A DNA stretch of 64,000 bases from Antedon mediterranea (GCF_964355755.1 NC_092679.1:20140932-20204931), one strand, 5' to 3'; counted from the stretch's first letter, positions 22,401 to 34,675 are shown. Notes: a model not told the origin generated them from the sequence alone. Translations and numbers: made by a program.

Positions 22401-25400
22401 CAAATCAAAAGGAATCACTGTAAGGCTGTGTACTCAGGACTACCACTATATTGTCATAGTTATATACGAGTTAAAGCTAAGTTAGGGATTTACCAAAACT
22501 AAACTATAAAAGTGACGTTTTCATGATTTACTTGAATCTATCAACAATTATTTGAAAAGGGTGTGGGGTTACTGATGTGAAACGAATCAATGAAACATAA
22601 AGATTAGCAAAGATCTTAGTAACTACCTCGCCTTATTCCTGTGGGTTTAAGTAGTTCAAAAGAAAATATACGATTACTCACAGACTCACCTATTTTTCTA
22701 TTATATTACAGATAGTTTTGACCTTGAAAAAAGTTGTTTGAATGGGAAGATTGCAGAGAGATGTAAAATATCGGATATAATACAAAACCAGGACAATGAA
22801 GACAACACAAGAAAATATTTTTCCTTGAGTGTTCTTAAACAGATTAATTACTAACCCTGAACTGTAAGTTTATTATTGTGTTGTACATCCTTTTATTTTC
22901 AAAACCTTTTTGTTATTATTTGTTGTTTAGACTCAGAGTTTGAAATATTTCGTATTTAGAGCAGAACTTGTTTCTCATTTATTCTTATCTGTGAAAAAAT
23001 ATTTAAAAAGATTTGGAGCCGATTATATAAAGTTTTGGTTAAATACACTTGAATAGAGGCATGAACGACGACGGTAAATCAATATGTCACAAGTTAACTT
23101 ACGTAAGATATAAAAGATATAAATAAGTTTAAATTTCTAGTTATAATGTTAAAGTTAATAGCTTTCAACCATTAAAAAAAAGAATGCTTTTAATCAATCA
23201 AAATGACACTTTAAAAAAAAATGACATATAAACTATTTTGACCCACCTGTGGCGGATCCAAGATTTTGAAATAGGGGCAGAAGGGTTGGGGGAGGCGATA
23301 TGGCTATATATATATATATTTCATTACACATCACATGATATAGACAACATTCAACTTTGTTTCACAATAGAAAGTACTAACCAGGTATTCAGGATATAAT
23401 TTAAATAGTCTATTCATTTTAATGCATTTAAAAATAACCTATTGAATGGTATGAGAATGCATATTCTAGGAATCTAAGTCAATTTATTACACTTCAAAAG
23501 AACAATACTTAAATGACGAAGGCTACCATCAATATAGTATGTTTCTATTACAGTTTAAAAAGGTGAACAAATTTAAGTGTATATATTATTTTGTGTTTAA
23601 AAATAAAATTCCCATCTTTTAGTATCGTAACTCTCTGGATGGTAGGATATCATCGGTTATTTAGTGGCACTCCTGTAATTACTGTAGTGCTACAACCTAG
23701 GATGCCTAATTTATCATATGCAAATTAGCTCATTATCATCACAAATAAATACAGTGTAAAATGTAAATATTTATACCAAACAAACCAGCATTAAAATTAA
23801 GATAACATCCATAAAAATAATGTCTTCCTCGTCCACTGGTACCTATACATACTTAAATAGAATAACTCATGGTATTAAAGTATAATTTTAGATGATAATT
23901 TTAATGTTTTCTTTTAGCTATTTCTCATTGGGTTTGTCATAGGCATGCCAAAAGTACACACTTGAAAACTTTTCATACATCTAAATAACTTTTAACAGAA
24001 ATCGTAGATAGTTTTGGGGAAACCCAAACTATAAGTATGATAGTATTTTGAACAATCAAACACGTTTTTTGACAATCAAATAGATGACAGATCTGACCTT
24101 ATGAATTTCCTTAATATTTGTTAAAATACAATAAAAGATCAAATCTATAGGCCCCTACTTTACTTTGTATTTGGTGGATTCATTAATTTTTTTTTATACT
24201 AACATTTTTGACATTTTATTCTTTTCTTGTTTAAATTGAATGTTTGAAATCATAAAATGAAATATAAATATAAAGCTTCAGTTTTGCTTTGCTCAGTACT
24301 AATCAGTTAAAATTAAATATCTATTTTAATTAATAAATAATTTAGTATAACTACCAACTTGATTTAAAGTGTATTCAACAAGTGATCTTTTCTGGTTTAA
24401 ACCGAATATATAAAATCACAAGTACAATATATAAGACAAAGTGTTGTTTTAAAAGCAACCAGGTAAATCTAATATTTGTATTAATTATTAAAATTGTATA
24501 TTATAAGGAAGTTTAATGTAGAGTATGCATATACCTGCATGCATTTATACATAAAGTAAACACTTAGGCTATACTTAATATTGATAAGAAATAAAATATT
24601 ACTACAATATACGATCTTAAATGAAAAATGCTAATTGGTTTAGTATACCATTTAGTTTTTTTGTTTAACGTACAGCGGAAGAAATACCAAAAAATATAAT
24701 CAAGTAATAAAAAAATTAATAAAAAATTAACTTTTCAAGTACTTGAAGAATTTCAAGATATTTTTTCTGTTTGAAACTATGCATAAAAAGTTAAATATTA
24801 TTTGTTTAATTTTCAACAATATGCATGTTGTAGAATTATGTGTAATTCAGACAATGAAACATTGTTTTTATTAGCTATATAATATTTTAATATTTCTATT
24901 AAAGATAATTATATTACCTATAAAACAAAATTCTTTTCTTTCGAAATTATAGTATAATAAAAAAATTATATGAACACAATAAATTTTATTGCATTTATAT
25001 ACAGAAAATGATTTTTAAATTATTTTAAAAAAATGTAATAATATATCTGATTTAAATCATTTACGTGGAGGCATTAAAGTAAATTCAAAGTGTGTACGTG
25101 GGAATTGATCAGATGTCGGGATGGCAACAAGTGATTCAGATCGTTTTTTTCTCTAAGCTACTCGTCCCAATGTGACAAGAAAACATATTATTTCAAAACA
25201 AGCTTTGCAACCAAACTTACGCCTCACTGACTACCAATAATCGTCCGCCTTACTTATATCGATTGGTTTAATCTCAGTTGGTAGACAAACATGGTTGAAT
25301 CACTCAAATGAATAAATCCAACAATAATAGCTACTAAAATTATTTTCAAATCTGCTTATTTCTCATCATATTTATCAATATTTTAAACTAAAATATTGAT

Positions 25401-27643
25401 TTTTAAATAGTAATCTTACTTAAAGCTTTTAGTTCCCACTAGAGCGCAACGGAAGGACATACACGCAAAGCAAGTTGCCAAATCCAAGTTTGGATGATTT
25501 GTTGATTGTGATTGGTCAAATTACTTATGATGCGTAATTTCTATTGCGTACTAGTGTGAACCATTGAGGTATAAAATTAGAAATAAAAAATCTAATTTTA
25601 TACCTCTATGCGTGAACCATGTGTATTAAGAAATAGTAATTCATTTTCAAATAAATTTCATGTATTTTTTAAACACCTATACAGTAATTGATAATTTTAT
25701 CATTTTTTTCTGTGGATAAATTTAATTTGTATATTGTTGTTTGGTATAAAAAAACCTACACATTTTAACAAGTAGGTTTATTGTTGTCTACTATTGTAAT
25801 TATCTGTTCTGTTGAATCACTAGTTTTTTTTTATAGAACAAATTCTCTGCAGGTATAACCATTTGTTTGTTAAATAAACCGTTACGAAAACAACATAAAT
25901 CCTACTTAAAAGTTCCAGTGTTTAAAAATAAATATGTTATCATAATTATGAACAATTGTAAGAATTAATTTCTAATATGAACTTCATTTTTGTGTTGGGG
26001 ATTATTTAGCTAATTTACTATTGGGTAACTTAACACAATACCTTTACAAAACTTCAAAAGAATAACATATGCTTTTGGTTTTGTTTGGTATTGACGTTTC
26101 TTTACTTTCACATGTTTTGAAACATACCAACTTATTGCATGCCATAGTATTGAGTACATTTTAACAATTAATTTATACCTTACAGTATTTTCTATCTATC
26201 TATAGTATTTTCATGATTATTGTTTAGTGTAGTTTAAAATAATAACAGTTTATTTGGAAATTTTTAAGCATTTATAAAGTTTTATAAATCTTGCTGAAAT
26301 ATAAAACAGTAGTAATTGATACAAATGATAGAAAGTTGTCCTTACCTCATATCTTCTAGAACATCTCGACTCTCTGGCATGGCACTATGCATCATTGCCA
26401 TTGATAAAGAATGATTGAGGCTCGGGTTTGGAATTGCTACACTAGTTGGCAAAGACGATGGTAGAGGCGTTTCAAACTCTGACTCGGTACGATGTCGGAC
26501 AGAAGCTGCCGCTGTCACGTTCGTATCACGAACTCGTGTACGATGTGGCACGATCAAAGGGATGGCTTCCATCTGTTCGGAAATGTCTTGATGAACTCTC
26601 GGAGTTGGCTTTAGTGGCATCTGATGGCTGGGTGGTGACGGTCTTTCATAATGATTGTTATTGTTGTTACCTGGGCTCGGGGTTGCAACTGGCTTTCGTT
26701 GTTTGGAAGACTTTTGTGATTCTGGTGCAGATGCCGGTGGCGGCTTAAACTGACTTAAGACAGAATCAACTGTTGCTGATACAACATTTGTTAGTTCTTG
26801 CTTTAGAGCATCTGTGAATTTTCCTGATTTCTGGCTGGCAGCCGTTAATTTCTGTAAGCTTTTGCTTAGATTAGGCACTTGAATTGGAGACTCTCTGATG
26901 TCATCGAGATCATCAGAGCTATCTGACAAGCTACTGTTGTCATCTTCGTAAAGATCAAAATACTTTTCTTGAAGCATATCTAGTTGTTGCTGAAGATGAT
27001 ATAAAAGATCTTTCAACTTACGTCTTTCTTCCCTGCGAGTCTGTTTACGTTCATCCAAAACCCTTTGCTGTTGAGGTTGCGATTGCTTACGTTTTTGTCG
27101 ACGCGATTCCAAAGGAGGAGTGTTTGACGGTTCTGGGATTTGACGCAGAGGTGACTGACGCATGGTGCTCAAGATGTTTTCAACTCGCGCTCTTTTCGCT
27201 TCCGCACTGTCTGGTGTGTTTTCATAAATAGGACTTTGATTTCCATTACATCGTCTTTCTATAGAATATTGTCCTCCATTATGCAAACTCTCTTCTTTTG
27301 TGTCCATCTCGTGAGTTGCTTCCGACGATGGTGATCGTTGCATCATATCTAAGTTATTTTGACTCGCTGCCTGCATTTTTGCTTTTAAAATATGTGACAT
27401 GATTGAAGAACCGTCGTGTGATTTATCTCCAAAAGATTGTTCCATTTCACTTACGTTTTGACCGTGTTTTAACAACTTGCGTAGAACCTCTGTCGTGTCG
27501 GAAGACGTTAAGGACATACTTCCGTTCCCGTTCATTAGCATGGCATTAGCGTGCAGCTTGTTTTGAGAATGAACACTTCTCGGCACGCCTACGTCGACTC
27601 TACGTCGTTTCTGCCTTATTACTTGATCGTCCACATCAGACAT
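16277..27643 (-). CDS. prox1: Prospero homeobox protein (Prox1/Prospero), 664 aa, five coding exons
   Basis: Coding exons: 26346-27643, 20256-20282, 18843-19026, 17118-17423 and 16277-16456. The product is a nuclear transcription factor of the Prospero family, which controls differentiation of neural and other cell types. In order: basic [10 protein letters not shown] at residues 10-19 (family N-terminus and NLS), VLRKLL at 53-58 (nuclear-receptor-box type), [10 protein letters not shown] at 149-158, a charged [11 protein letters not shown]...LQEKYFDLY helix at 204-232, ALKQEL...VDSVLSQF at 279-299, and a Ser/Pro/Gln-rich linker. The atypical homeodomain (about 510-575, with [15 protein letters not shown]) is fused to the Prospero domain (to residue 664, with [11 protein letters not shown]). 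Length is close to vertebrate Prox1 (about 737 aa). The start is fixed by an in-frame TAG 30 bases upstream. The homeodomain intron appears to be U12-type AT-AC. Identity is certain from the C-terminal homeo-Prospero domain. Confidence 0.95.
17118..17423 (-). CDS. prox1: prox1 coding exon 4 (homeodomain)
   Basis: Residues 504-605, from [19 protein letters not shown] to SNDFQ. The donor CAG|GTATGT at 17117 is strong. The exon carries the whole atypical homeodomain, including the three-residue-expanded Prospero type and the recognition helix [12 protein letters not shown]. If the upstream acceptor is the AC at 17424-17425, the exon opens in phase 0, matching the phase 0 end of exon 3. The only nearby AG (17429-17430) gives a phase that no good GT donor of exon 3 satisfies. 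Confidence 0.95.
17434..17441 (-). promoter_or_regulatory. U12 branch site TCCTTAAC
   Basis: This octamer matches the minor-spliceosome branch consensus and sits 11 nt from the AC acceptor. Such spacing is required for U12 introns. U2 branch sites are far more degenerate. Confidence 0.8.
17530..17745 (+). mobile_element. LINE 3' UTR fragment with TTGAA tail
   Basis: CTAAAATGTATATAGGAAATG, AAAGGGTCCTGCAAAAACAG, GCAGGATCCTTGCCATCA and a tail of TTGAATTGAATTGAA are shared with 61262-61455. It is a 5'-truncated 3' end of one LINE family, lying within the AT-AC intron. Confidence 0.7.
18843..19026 (-). CDS. prox1: prox1 coding exon 3 (linker before homeodomain)
   Basis: The acceptor TTATTTTAG|ATTCTC at 19027 is good. 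Phase 2 entry continues both from the microexon and directly from exon 1. The exon encodes [14 protein letters not shown]...[17 protein letters not shown]...NAANGT and ends in phase 0 at 18843. The IKT-MGD stretch corresponds in position to the IKSECGD-type motif just ahead of the homeodomain in vertebrate Prox1. The reading frame continues past the splice site for 31 further codons of intron. Confidence 0.9.
19088..19236. repeat. dispersed TATTAAGGGGAC element, near-complete copy
   Basis: Left arm AGGGGACGCCTCCAGGAACC and right arm GGTCCCCTTAATAGGAGTG form a loose inverted pair about 150 bp apart, with CCTGAATAGGCGTT inside. It ends TCTACTGTA. It lies in a prox1 intron. Confidence 0.5.
20256..20282 (-). 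CDS. prox1: prox1 27-nt microexon
   Basis: On the minus strand CTATCATCAG|ATATTCTTCC...CGACC|GTAAGTAAC has a good acceptor and a near-perfect donor. The exon is 27 nt, phase 2 to 2, adding YSSAHFFR and shared edge residues between exons 1 and 3. Skipping it also keeps the frame, so it can act as a cassette. Its AHFFRP product lies where vertebrate Prox1 has an FRHPFP-like motif; this resemblance is from memory and short. Confidence 0.75.
20930..21055 (-). promoter_or_regulatory. candidate intronic cis-regulatory block in prox1
   Basis: About 125 bp are richer in GC than the intron around them and contain three E-boxes: CAGTTG near 20962, CACCTG near 21027 and CATCTG near 21043. No ORF or repeat copy explains the block. 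An enhancer role is inference. Confidence 0.3.
22375..22440 (-). repeat. tRNA-like SINE remnant
   Basis: On the minus strand TGGTAGTCCTGAGTACACAG is followed by GATTTGGGTTCAAATCATAAC, a box B-like GGTTCAAATC. It is too short and mispaired for a functional tRNA. Confidence 0.35.
25433..25610. repeat. GTTCCCACTAG-family MITE remnant with perfect hairpin
   Basis: GTTCCCACTAGAGCGCAACG, GATTGTGATTGGTCAAATTAC and GCGTACTAGTGTGAACCA match the 9.7-10.1 kb family. At its right side a perfect 16-bp inverted repeat (25566-25581 and 25591-25606, GAGGTATAAAATTAGA) encloses a 9-nt loop. Confidence 0.6.
26346..27643 (-). CDS. prox1: prox1 coding exon 1 (N-terminal regulatory region)
   Basis: It encodes residues 1-432 plus two bases (AG) of codon 433. 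The donor ATGAG|GTAAGG lies at 26345. ATG at 27643 is preceded in frame by TAG. The exon contains the NLS, the LRKLL motif, the conserved helical segments and the low-complexity linker described for the whole gene. The coding frame runs into TAA four bases after the splice site. Confidence 0.95.
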
Positions 27644-27772
27644 TCTTCTCTGTTGTCTGCTTGATTTCTTCTATTGCACAGATTGAATGGTAAAGAACAT
27701 ATATAGCTGCTTGACTGCTGTTAATGAATGGTCTGTGCTGCTTGGTTGCAAATACACTATACTGACTAGTTT
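27644..27772 (-). other. prox1 5' UTR part of the first coding exon
   Basis: A strong acceptor, GTTTTTCTTTCAG|AAACTAG, sits at 27773, so the first coding exon very probably starts at 27772 and further leader exons lie upstream. One alternative frame is open through this 129-nt leader and stops (TGA, 27638-27636) eight bases inside the prox1 frame. Confidence 0.6.
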
Positions 27773-27839
27773 CTGAAAGAAAAACACAAAGTCTATATTT
27801 AACCTTGGTATTATAAACACAAAGCTTACACTGCTTCAA

Positions 27840-28560
27840 TACAACTTTAAGATGTACTCAATAACCATGCAATTTTGGAGAAAAGCCTGAATAAAGATAA
27901 TGTACTTATGTGCGGTTCACAGTCAGTTGACGTTGAATACCCCTTTAGAAAATAAACACGCCTTACGGCATTAAAGTCAATTTTAAACTCTTTAGTTTGC
28001 TCCTACAATATACTGTATACAGGTATATAAGCCCAGTCAGTTACAAAATCCATAAGAAGGTTATTGTTGTATGCTAATTAAACTCTATCTGTATTCTTAC
28101 TTGTCTGCTCTTGGTAAAAATTATCTCACAGTTTCTGAGTCATATGAAATCACAACGAAAGCAAGCTAGCTTTATAGATACAGAAGTGAGAAGGGATGAC
28201 GGACTAGCAAACTGACTCTAGGTTGGCTATTGATTCTCTCATGGATAATATAACAATAGACTGAATACACTTGAAAGGCATAGCTGTGAAGCATACTACT
28301 CAGCTGTCTCGCTTCCCAAGGTGCGGAACAGATTCCTTTCTTATTCTATTGATTAACCGTAATTGGATAACAAGACTACTTTCCTCTTAAAATAAAGAAA
28401 TCTTTAATAAGCGATAAAACAATCAGATACGTTGACTATTTACAAATGCGTGTAATGTAAACAAGTGTTAATACATCTGAAGTGAGAATGTAATACGTGA
28501 ATTCTCATCTAACTTACACGCTACGATACACACAGTAAGATTATTCAACTGTTGAACAAT
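27840..28560. other. upstream intron or flank of prox1
   Basis: No exon can be fixed. Sequence about 28170-28340 is less AT-rich (GACGGACTAGCAAACTGACTC, GCTGTCTCGCTTCCCAAGG) and might be regulatory. This is position-based only. Confidence 0.25.
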
Positions 28561-29806
28561 ATCAATCAAAGTCGATACACAGTACGCCTTTTAATAGCTT
28601 CATATTGACAATATGTAAAATTCCCACGCATGTCTTACAGAGTGCAAAATAATAAAATTTGATTTAATTTAAATATTTTAATATAAAGATAAATTATTCT
28701 TTATAATCATAACCAATTAAACTTTTAATTGTTAACGTTTAATCTAAGTCACAAATTCTTATTAAAGCAAATTCTGAAATAAAATATCTATAATTTGACT
28801 TTGTGTAAATTAAATTAAAAAAAAATTCTGATTCAATGCTATTAATTGAATACTAATGTTAAAAGGTAATATCGTTGTATGGTATGTTCTTAAATATGAA
28901 AAAATATGAAATAACAAAGTAGAATACAAAATAGTTATACTTGTAGTACTACTTTAAATCCTTTAATTAAAGGTATTACAAAAGAATTTAATATTAAAAT
29001 AACTACCTAACCACACACAAATAAAGGCTAGGATTAATTAATGACAAAGTACTGTTGAGGGAATGTAAAAACAACAAAATATTGTACAGTTAAAACTAAA
29101 AATAATTACCTTACCTAATGACTGTATTACCAACCACCATATGAGAAAATTATAAGATGCTTAGAGTTACAAAAAAGACAACAAGAGTATTAAACCAACT
29201 ACAAACAAATAATTTCAGGATTTCCTTGACACATTTGTGTTTCCTTTAGAATAATTCTAAGAAAGAAATAAGAAAATATCTATTGTTCAGATATAATTCA
29301 CTGTCTGCTGATACCATCTTGGCTTAGCTGTGATTTGTAAGTACCTGTTGATTATAAATCTCCAATATGTTTGATAGTCTCTTTTATTTACAATGTCCTT
29401 AAAGAACAATACAAGAATAAAGATCTAAATACCTTGTGTCCAATTTCCTTTTTTCCTAATTCCTCAGCAAGCCGTGACGGACTAACAGCCGGTGTTAAGA
29501 CAAGACTATAGCTACGTGAGAATAATGGCTGAGGTGTAAAATGATTAACAAAGAGAAACCAAAGTCCAAAGATGCTGTACCCTAAATACACCCCCTTTGG
29601 ACTAACTATCTTTGAGGAAATCAACAAAGTCACGTATGCACTTATTCAATCTTAGTTACTATTAAAATCATGTCTTTATTTAAGAACATAAATAGCGGCC
29701 TTAAGATTTTGGTGAGGTACAATGGGTGAAAACACCACCAAGGGTAAAAGTCATTGAGATTAGAAGCGAAAAGAGATCACAATAGTAACACGAAGAAAGA
29801 ACTCAC

Positions 29807-29839
29807 CAAGATTGTAACATTGTCGGCGGCTCAGTACCT
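29807..29839 (-). other. candidate 33-nt prox1 leader exon
   Basis: On the minus strand CTTTCTTTTCTAAG|AGGTACTG...CAATCTTG|GTGAGT has a polypyrimidine acceptor and a good donor. Its 33 nt are a multiple of three. Inserted between the 34525-34675 exon and 27772 it leaves the leader reading frame open. Non-coding or cassette use is equally possible. Confidence 0.35.
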
Positions 29840-30039
29840 CTTAGAAAAGAAAGGATTGGCTTTTGACTTGATCAAAAAACAAATGAGTCAATAAAGCTTG
29901 GTGTATTTTGAACTTTGGACGGCACTTAAAGTCCACTGTGTACTGTTAAGATTGGATACACTTTGACTCACAAGGGCAAGCGTACTCTATCCTTTATAGC
30001 TACATCTATAATACTGTTATACACTTTATGGTTAAGTGG

Positions 30040-30440
30040 GTTGTTTTAACTTTCTGGTGTCATAGGTTCAAATCCTACAATAGTTCAAATCCTACAATAG
30101 TTCAGATTATGGTATATTCGTTATACAGCCATATTGTATTCCGTATGGATTAGGCCTATATCTATACTTTATGTTTAAACTGGTTGCCGTACATTCTAGT
30201 ATCATAGGTTCGAGTCCCACGTCAAGTGTACTATGGTATTTTCTTTATGGCCTATATTTTTTTATGAATGTTAATATCTATACATATATACTTTGTGGTT
30301 AAATGGGTTGACCAGTATCATAGGTTCAAATCCTAGTAGTGGTACACTTTGACTCACAAGTACCATGTACAGTACAGTACAATGTATGGTAGTATCAACT
30401 GTACTGTTTAATTGTGGTGTAAATGTCATAGGTCCTTATC
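30040..30440 (+). repeat. cluster of tRNA box B-like repeats
   Basis: CATAGGTTCAAATCCTAC, CATAGGTTCGAGTCCCACG, CATAGGTTCAAATCCTAG and CATAGGTCCTTATCC recur, each preceded by TTAA-TGGGTTG-like words. This looks like several diverged SINE heads in tandem. No cloverleaf is complete. Confidence 0.45.
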
Positions 30441-31717
30441 CTGAATAAAAGCATACAAAATGTACACAGCACATTTCTTCTTTGTTAAATTTTTATCCAT
30501 TTACTCTATTTTGTTACACCTCATATTCAGGCAAATCCTATACTAACATAAGACTTAGCCCTAATAGTCTGTGCACATTTAAGTTAAATGAAACAACTTG
30601 TTACTTCTAAATTCAGATCTCAGAGTTTAAATTGATTAAAAGTACTTTGTAAATATAAAAGAAAGTACACTAGGTCTAATACAACAATCTATAAATAAAC
30701 TATACCATTTAAATTAATTTCTTATAACAAAAATTTGTTTTCACATGACAAAACAAAAAATTGCAATACAAACATATTTTAATATTACTTTAAATTAAAT
30801 TTAAGTACTATTTAGATAATAAAAATGCCCTCAAAATAATATTAATTTAAAAAAAATCTTTAAATACAATTATAATTTTTTCTTAATAAATGAAAATAAA
30901 TTAATATATACAGTAGTAGAACCACTTCTTTGGGACACACCTAATCAGTAAGTCTTGTGAAACGAACGAGGGTGAATATTATGTTTATACTGCACACTAC
31001 TGCCAACCAAATATTCACAGAACATCTTTATTAATTAACGGGACAGTTTGTTAGATCCAGAGGGTGTCCCCATAATAGGAGTTTTTACTGTGCTTAATCA
31101 ATAAGTGAAAATTGAAAACAAATACCTTTAATAAATGATAAACTCACAGCCTCGAAAAGAGCAGCCTAACTTCCCTAAAAGCAGAACACCAAGTAAAGAA
31201 GAATATGTGTAGTGTTTTCACTCACTTAGCATTTAAAATCCATCAATTGTTTGTTCTGGCTTCTTCATACCATCATTATGTTAATAAACTAAATATTTCA
31301 AACTGCATGATTGATTTTTGATTATTAAGTAGTTGTACAGAAGATTTCCCGAATTCATGCTGGTATAAGTACAACAATTCGCTACTTAACAAAATAATAG
31401 AATTCCAAAGCTTTTTGTGAAATAAATCGGTGATTTAGGCCTCTTAAACAGTCAAAAAGTTACTTTCAATTTAGGCTTAATAGCTTGGTAAGAAACCCGG
31501 GTTTAACCAATCGGAACAGAGGCTAAGATAATAATTTTAGACTCATAAAATAAATTTAGAAAGGAGACACAACAATAGAAAGATATAATATTCAACTGGT
31601 TCTGCTAATTAGTAATGTATTTATTTAGGACTAAGAAAACTAAATACTAACAAAAAGAATACTCAATCTTTAATATATACATATATAAAAAAAAATGAAA
31701 CTAGGCAAATTACTGAA

Positions 31718-31945
31718 AAATGACAATGCTGTAGTGGCGGGATCTCAATCGAGATACAAAATAAAATAAGCAAAAAGCTAAATCAAAACGATAAAGTAAA
31801 GCAGCCTAAAAAATTATATAAAAAATGAATATACTGTACTGTAAATGTGTATTCAAAGGCAAAGTACTGGAAAAAAATGACAATGCTGTGGGTATCGCTG
31901 GCGGGATCTCAATGACGAATAAAACAAAGCAAAAAGCTAAATCAA
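31718..31945 (+). repeat. dispersed GACAATGCTGTGGGTATC repeat, tandem pair
   Basis: Two copies about 158 bp apart share TGACAATGCTGT, GGCGGGATCTCAAT and AAGCAAAAAGCTAAATC. Related single copies lie at 35328-35400 and a close pair at 53886-54025. The family is not recognised. Confidence 0.6.
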
Positions 31946-32039
31946 AACAATAAAGTAACAGCCATTGAAAGAATGGAAATTTACCGATAAGTTTACAAAT
32001 TGAAGTGAAAGAAAAGAGAAAATAAAAACCCACTTAAGT

Positions 32040-34500
32040 AGTAGTTCTTGAGAAATGATAACATTATCTTTATAAAGAGAAACACTTTTATTAGTATTAT
32101 TATTATTACTCAATTAAATTTAAATTCAGAGAATAAAGCTGTAATTGAAGACGTAATTATGGAATGGCTTCTCACGCAACTGATACTAAAACAGAAGAAA
32201 CAAATATTGACAGAGCAAAACATGAGTTTCACTTAATTATTAAAGATACTAATTTACGTATAATTATGATATCAATATCAAATAAGAAACCAATTATTAT
32301 AACCAGGTGTTGGTTACTAGATACTTAACCCAATATTTATCAAGTTAAGATTCTTTCCAATCTTACTGGTATAAACTTACTGTACGTAACAATGCTACCG
32401 TAATTAATCTCAATTTACTTGTTAGTTTAATGAGTTACCAATTAAAAACAATTTTTCTGAGATAGATCTTTATTAATTTCAGTTTCATGTCAGGGTCGGA
32501 ATTTACATTTTGATTCTTATACAAATGAAAACCTTGATAATTAGGTCGAGTTGGAACTAATTGTGGATTCTAAGGTCATTTTTCAAATTATAATGATGAC
32601 ATAATATGAATTTAGATCTTGGAATAATTATGTTGGATAGAGGCACCTGTTACGACGTACATGGCTAGTCATAGCAACGCCAGCACATCCTCCCGTGTTC
32701 TGGTGTCAAAAGTGACATTAAATGATACTTTTTAATGATTATTTGTTTCTATGTTGTACCAGTGGGAGAGGGGTACCGTCTTAGAACAATGGGTTGAAAT
32801 CGACATAAAAATGGAAATGTTGGATTTTAAAAAATCCTCCGCCAAGGATAAAATCAAAGTGCAGTATAAAAGTTTAGAAATGCGGGAATAATTTGACTAA
32901 AAATAGAAGGGTCACTGAAAGGGTCAAGTACAATGTAAAACATTATTTGATTAAAACAATCCTTTGGCTTAAACATTAAAAAGGAAACATTGGATTTGCT
33001 AGAATACATTTGGGGCATGGATGGCATTGGTGCCTTACACCATGTATACCCTTAGGGCTGTAGACATTTTGTGAGAGTACTTCCGCTGAAGGGGCAAAGA
33101 CAATTAATTGATATACTAAAATCTTTTTCTTTACTTAAAAAAATACAATTTTTGGACATTGGAGATGATGAAAGTATAATTGATAAAATATTAAATTGAG
33201 ATATTTGGCAATGAAACTGATTAATTGATATTTTAATTCTCTGTAACTGCATATAAGAATGTTCTTGTATCATAGACAATTTCTGTGATGAAACATGTAT
33301 CATACAGTAGGCTAGATCAATGTTGTTAATGTTATCCTAATCTTAATGAGCATCGCATGTGACACACATGTGATGCTATGTCATGGAATTTGACTATGAT
33401 ACTGGACAATGCCATATTTATATTTCTAATGCTAATATTCTATTTAGAAGAAATGAGAACTATATCTTCTGGAAAGTTTTGAAAATTCTGAGATTGAGAT
33501 TGCAGAATAAACAATGGCTAATGATAATAACCCCCTTGCGTTTATGAACATCAATATATAATACTTTCACTCTCTTTCTTAATGTGTATGTAGTCTTGAA
33601 ATTACTATTTATATAGAATATGAAAGTTGAATTAAAAGTAGAATCATTGGGTTAAGACCATAAATGACATTTAAAAAACAATGTAAAAAAAACATTTTAT
33701 TTTCGAATTATTATACTTATAAAATACACACTACTGTACATTAAAATGATGGTTTATTTGTTATTAGGTTTTTTGTTAATATTAATGTTTGACTTATATT
33801 ACAAATATTAAATAAATATTTCGTGCTGTACACAAACAAAAAAAAGTCCATGAAATATCAAGACTAAATTGCCCAAAAAAAATAAAGAAACAATTTTCTC
33901 TGCTCCGTTCTCTAGCACTGAAGCTCCCAAATGAGAGCTTACCGTGCAAAGCATTGATTTCTGTAGTATAGTATAAAACAGAAAAAAAAATTATTTGTGT
34001 AAATATTAACAGTATCGTTATTATTATCATAACAGTCTGTTATTGAAATACATAAAAAAATATATTCAGCTTATAAAAAAAATGTGTAAAAATATACATT
34101 GTTTATTATTAATTATTATTAAATAATAATTAATTAAATGTTTATTAATTAAATACTAATTAAACATGGCAATAATTAAATAATACTTTTATTTATTAAA
34201 TTGCTCAATCTGTTGTTTGATACAGTATATATGCAAAAGTAAATCTAAAATAAAGTTATGAAAAAGCAAATAATTTAATGCACAGAAATTTAATATTTCT
34301 GTGCATAAGTATTAAGACTATAAGCTAAATTACAAAAAGTTTTAGTAAGTTTTCACCATAAAAAAGAAAACAAAAATTAAATATGCCAGATATACTTAAG
34401 GAAACATTGATTATCATAAAAGTTCCGTTTAGTTATCAAACTCGATAGCCTACAGCAATAGTTGTAATACGAGATAGGAATTAATTAATTAGCACAGATT
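32040..34500. other. AT-rich stretch, no gene seen
   Basis: Only short chance ORFs were seen. A perfect hairpin lies at 34277-34303 (TGCACAGAAAT, five-base loop, inverse). Confidence 0.35.
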
Positions 34501-34524
34501 ATGAGAGTGAAGATTTTATCTCAC

Positions 34525-34675
34525 CTAGTGTTGTAAATACGCTTAGTCCAGTGTGGCTCGCTTCAATGTGATCCCACTTTCCTGAGTATACTAAAAATAC
34601 GCTAGTATTTTCACCTTTACTGCTGCCACCATCCCAAAGACATTTTGCAGGAAGTGAAGGCGGGGAATCAAACAT
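34525..34675 (-). CDS. candidate leader exon with 50-codon ORF upstream of prox1
   Basis: ATG (34675-34673) follows an in-frame TGA by three codons. It opens 50 codons, starting MFDSPPSLPAKCLWDGG and ending SVFTTL, to a strong donor, CTAG|GTGAGA, in phase 1. Unspliced, the frame would end after 58 aa. Spliced to 27772 (or through 29807-29839) the frame stays open and would end just inside the prox1 start, giving a leader ORF of about 95 aa. Composition is less AT-rich than the flanks. I recognise no domain. It may be an untranslated first exon whose ORF is accidental. Confidence 0.4.

Larger units (their letters stand above)
21060..26340. other. prox1 intron 1, remaining sequence
   Basis: Mostly AT-rich. 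Visible inside: a tRNA-like minus-strand piece near 22375-22440, a transposon-end-like GTGGCGGATCCAAGATTTTG at about 23251, and a TTCCCACTAG-family MITE remnant at 25433-25610. No additional coding exon can be supported. Confidence 0.4.

Noticed and set aside
26446-26748. 100-codon + strand ORF
   Set aside because: It is antisense to prox1 exon 1 and its composition mirrors the real coding strand.
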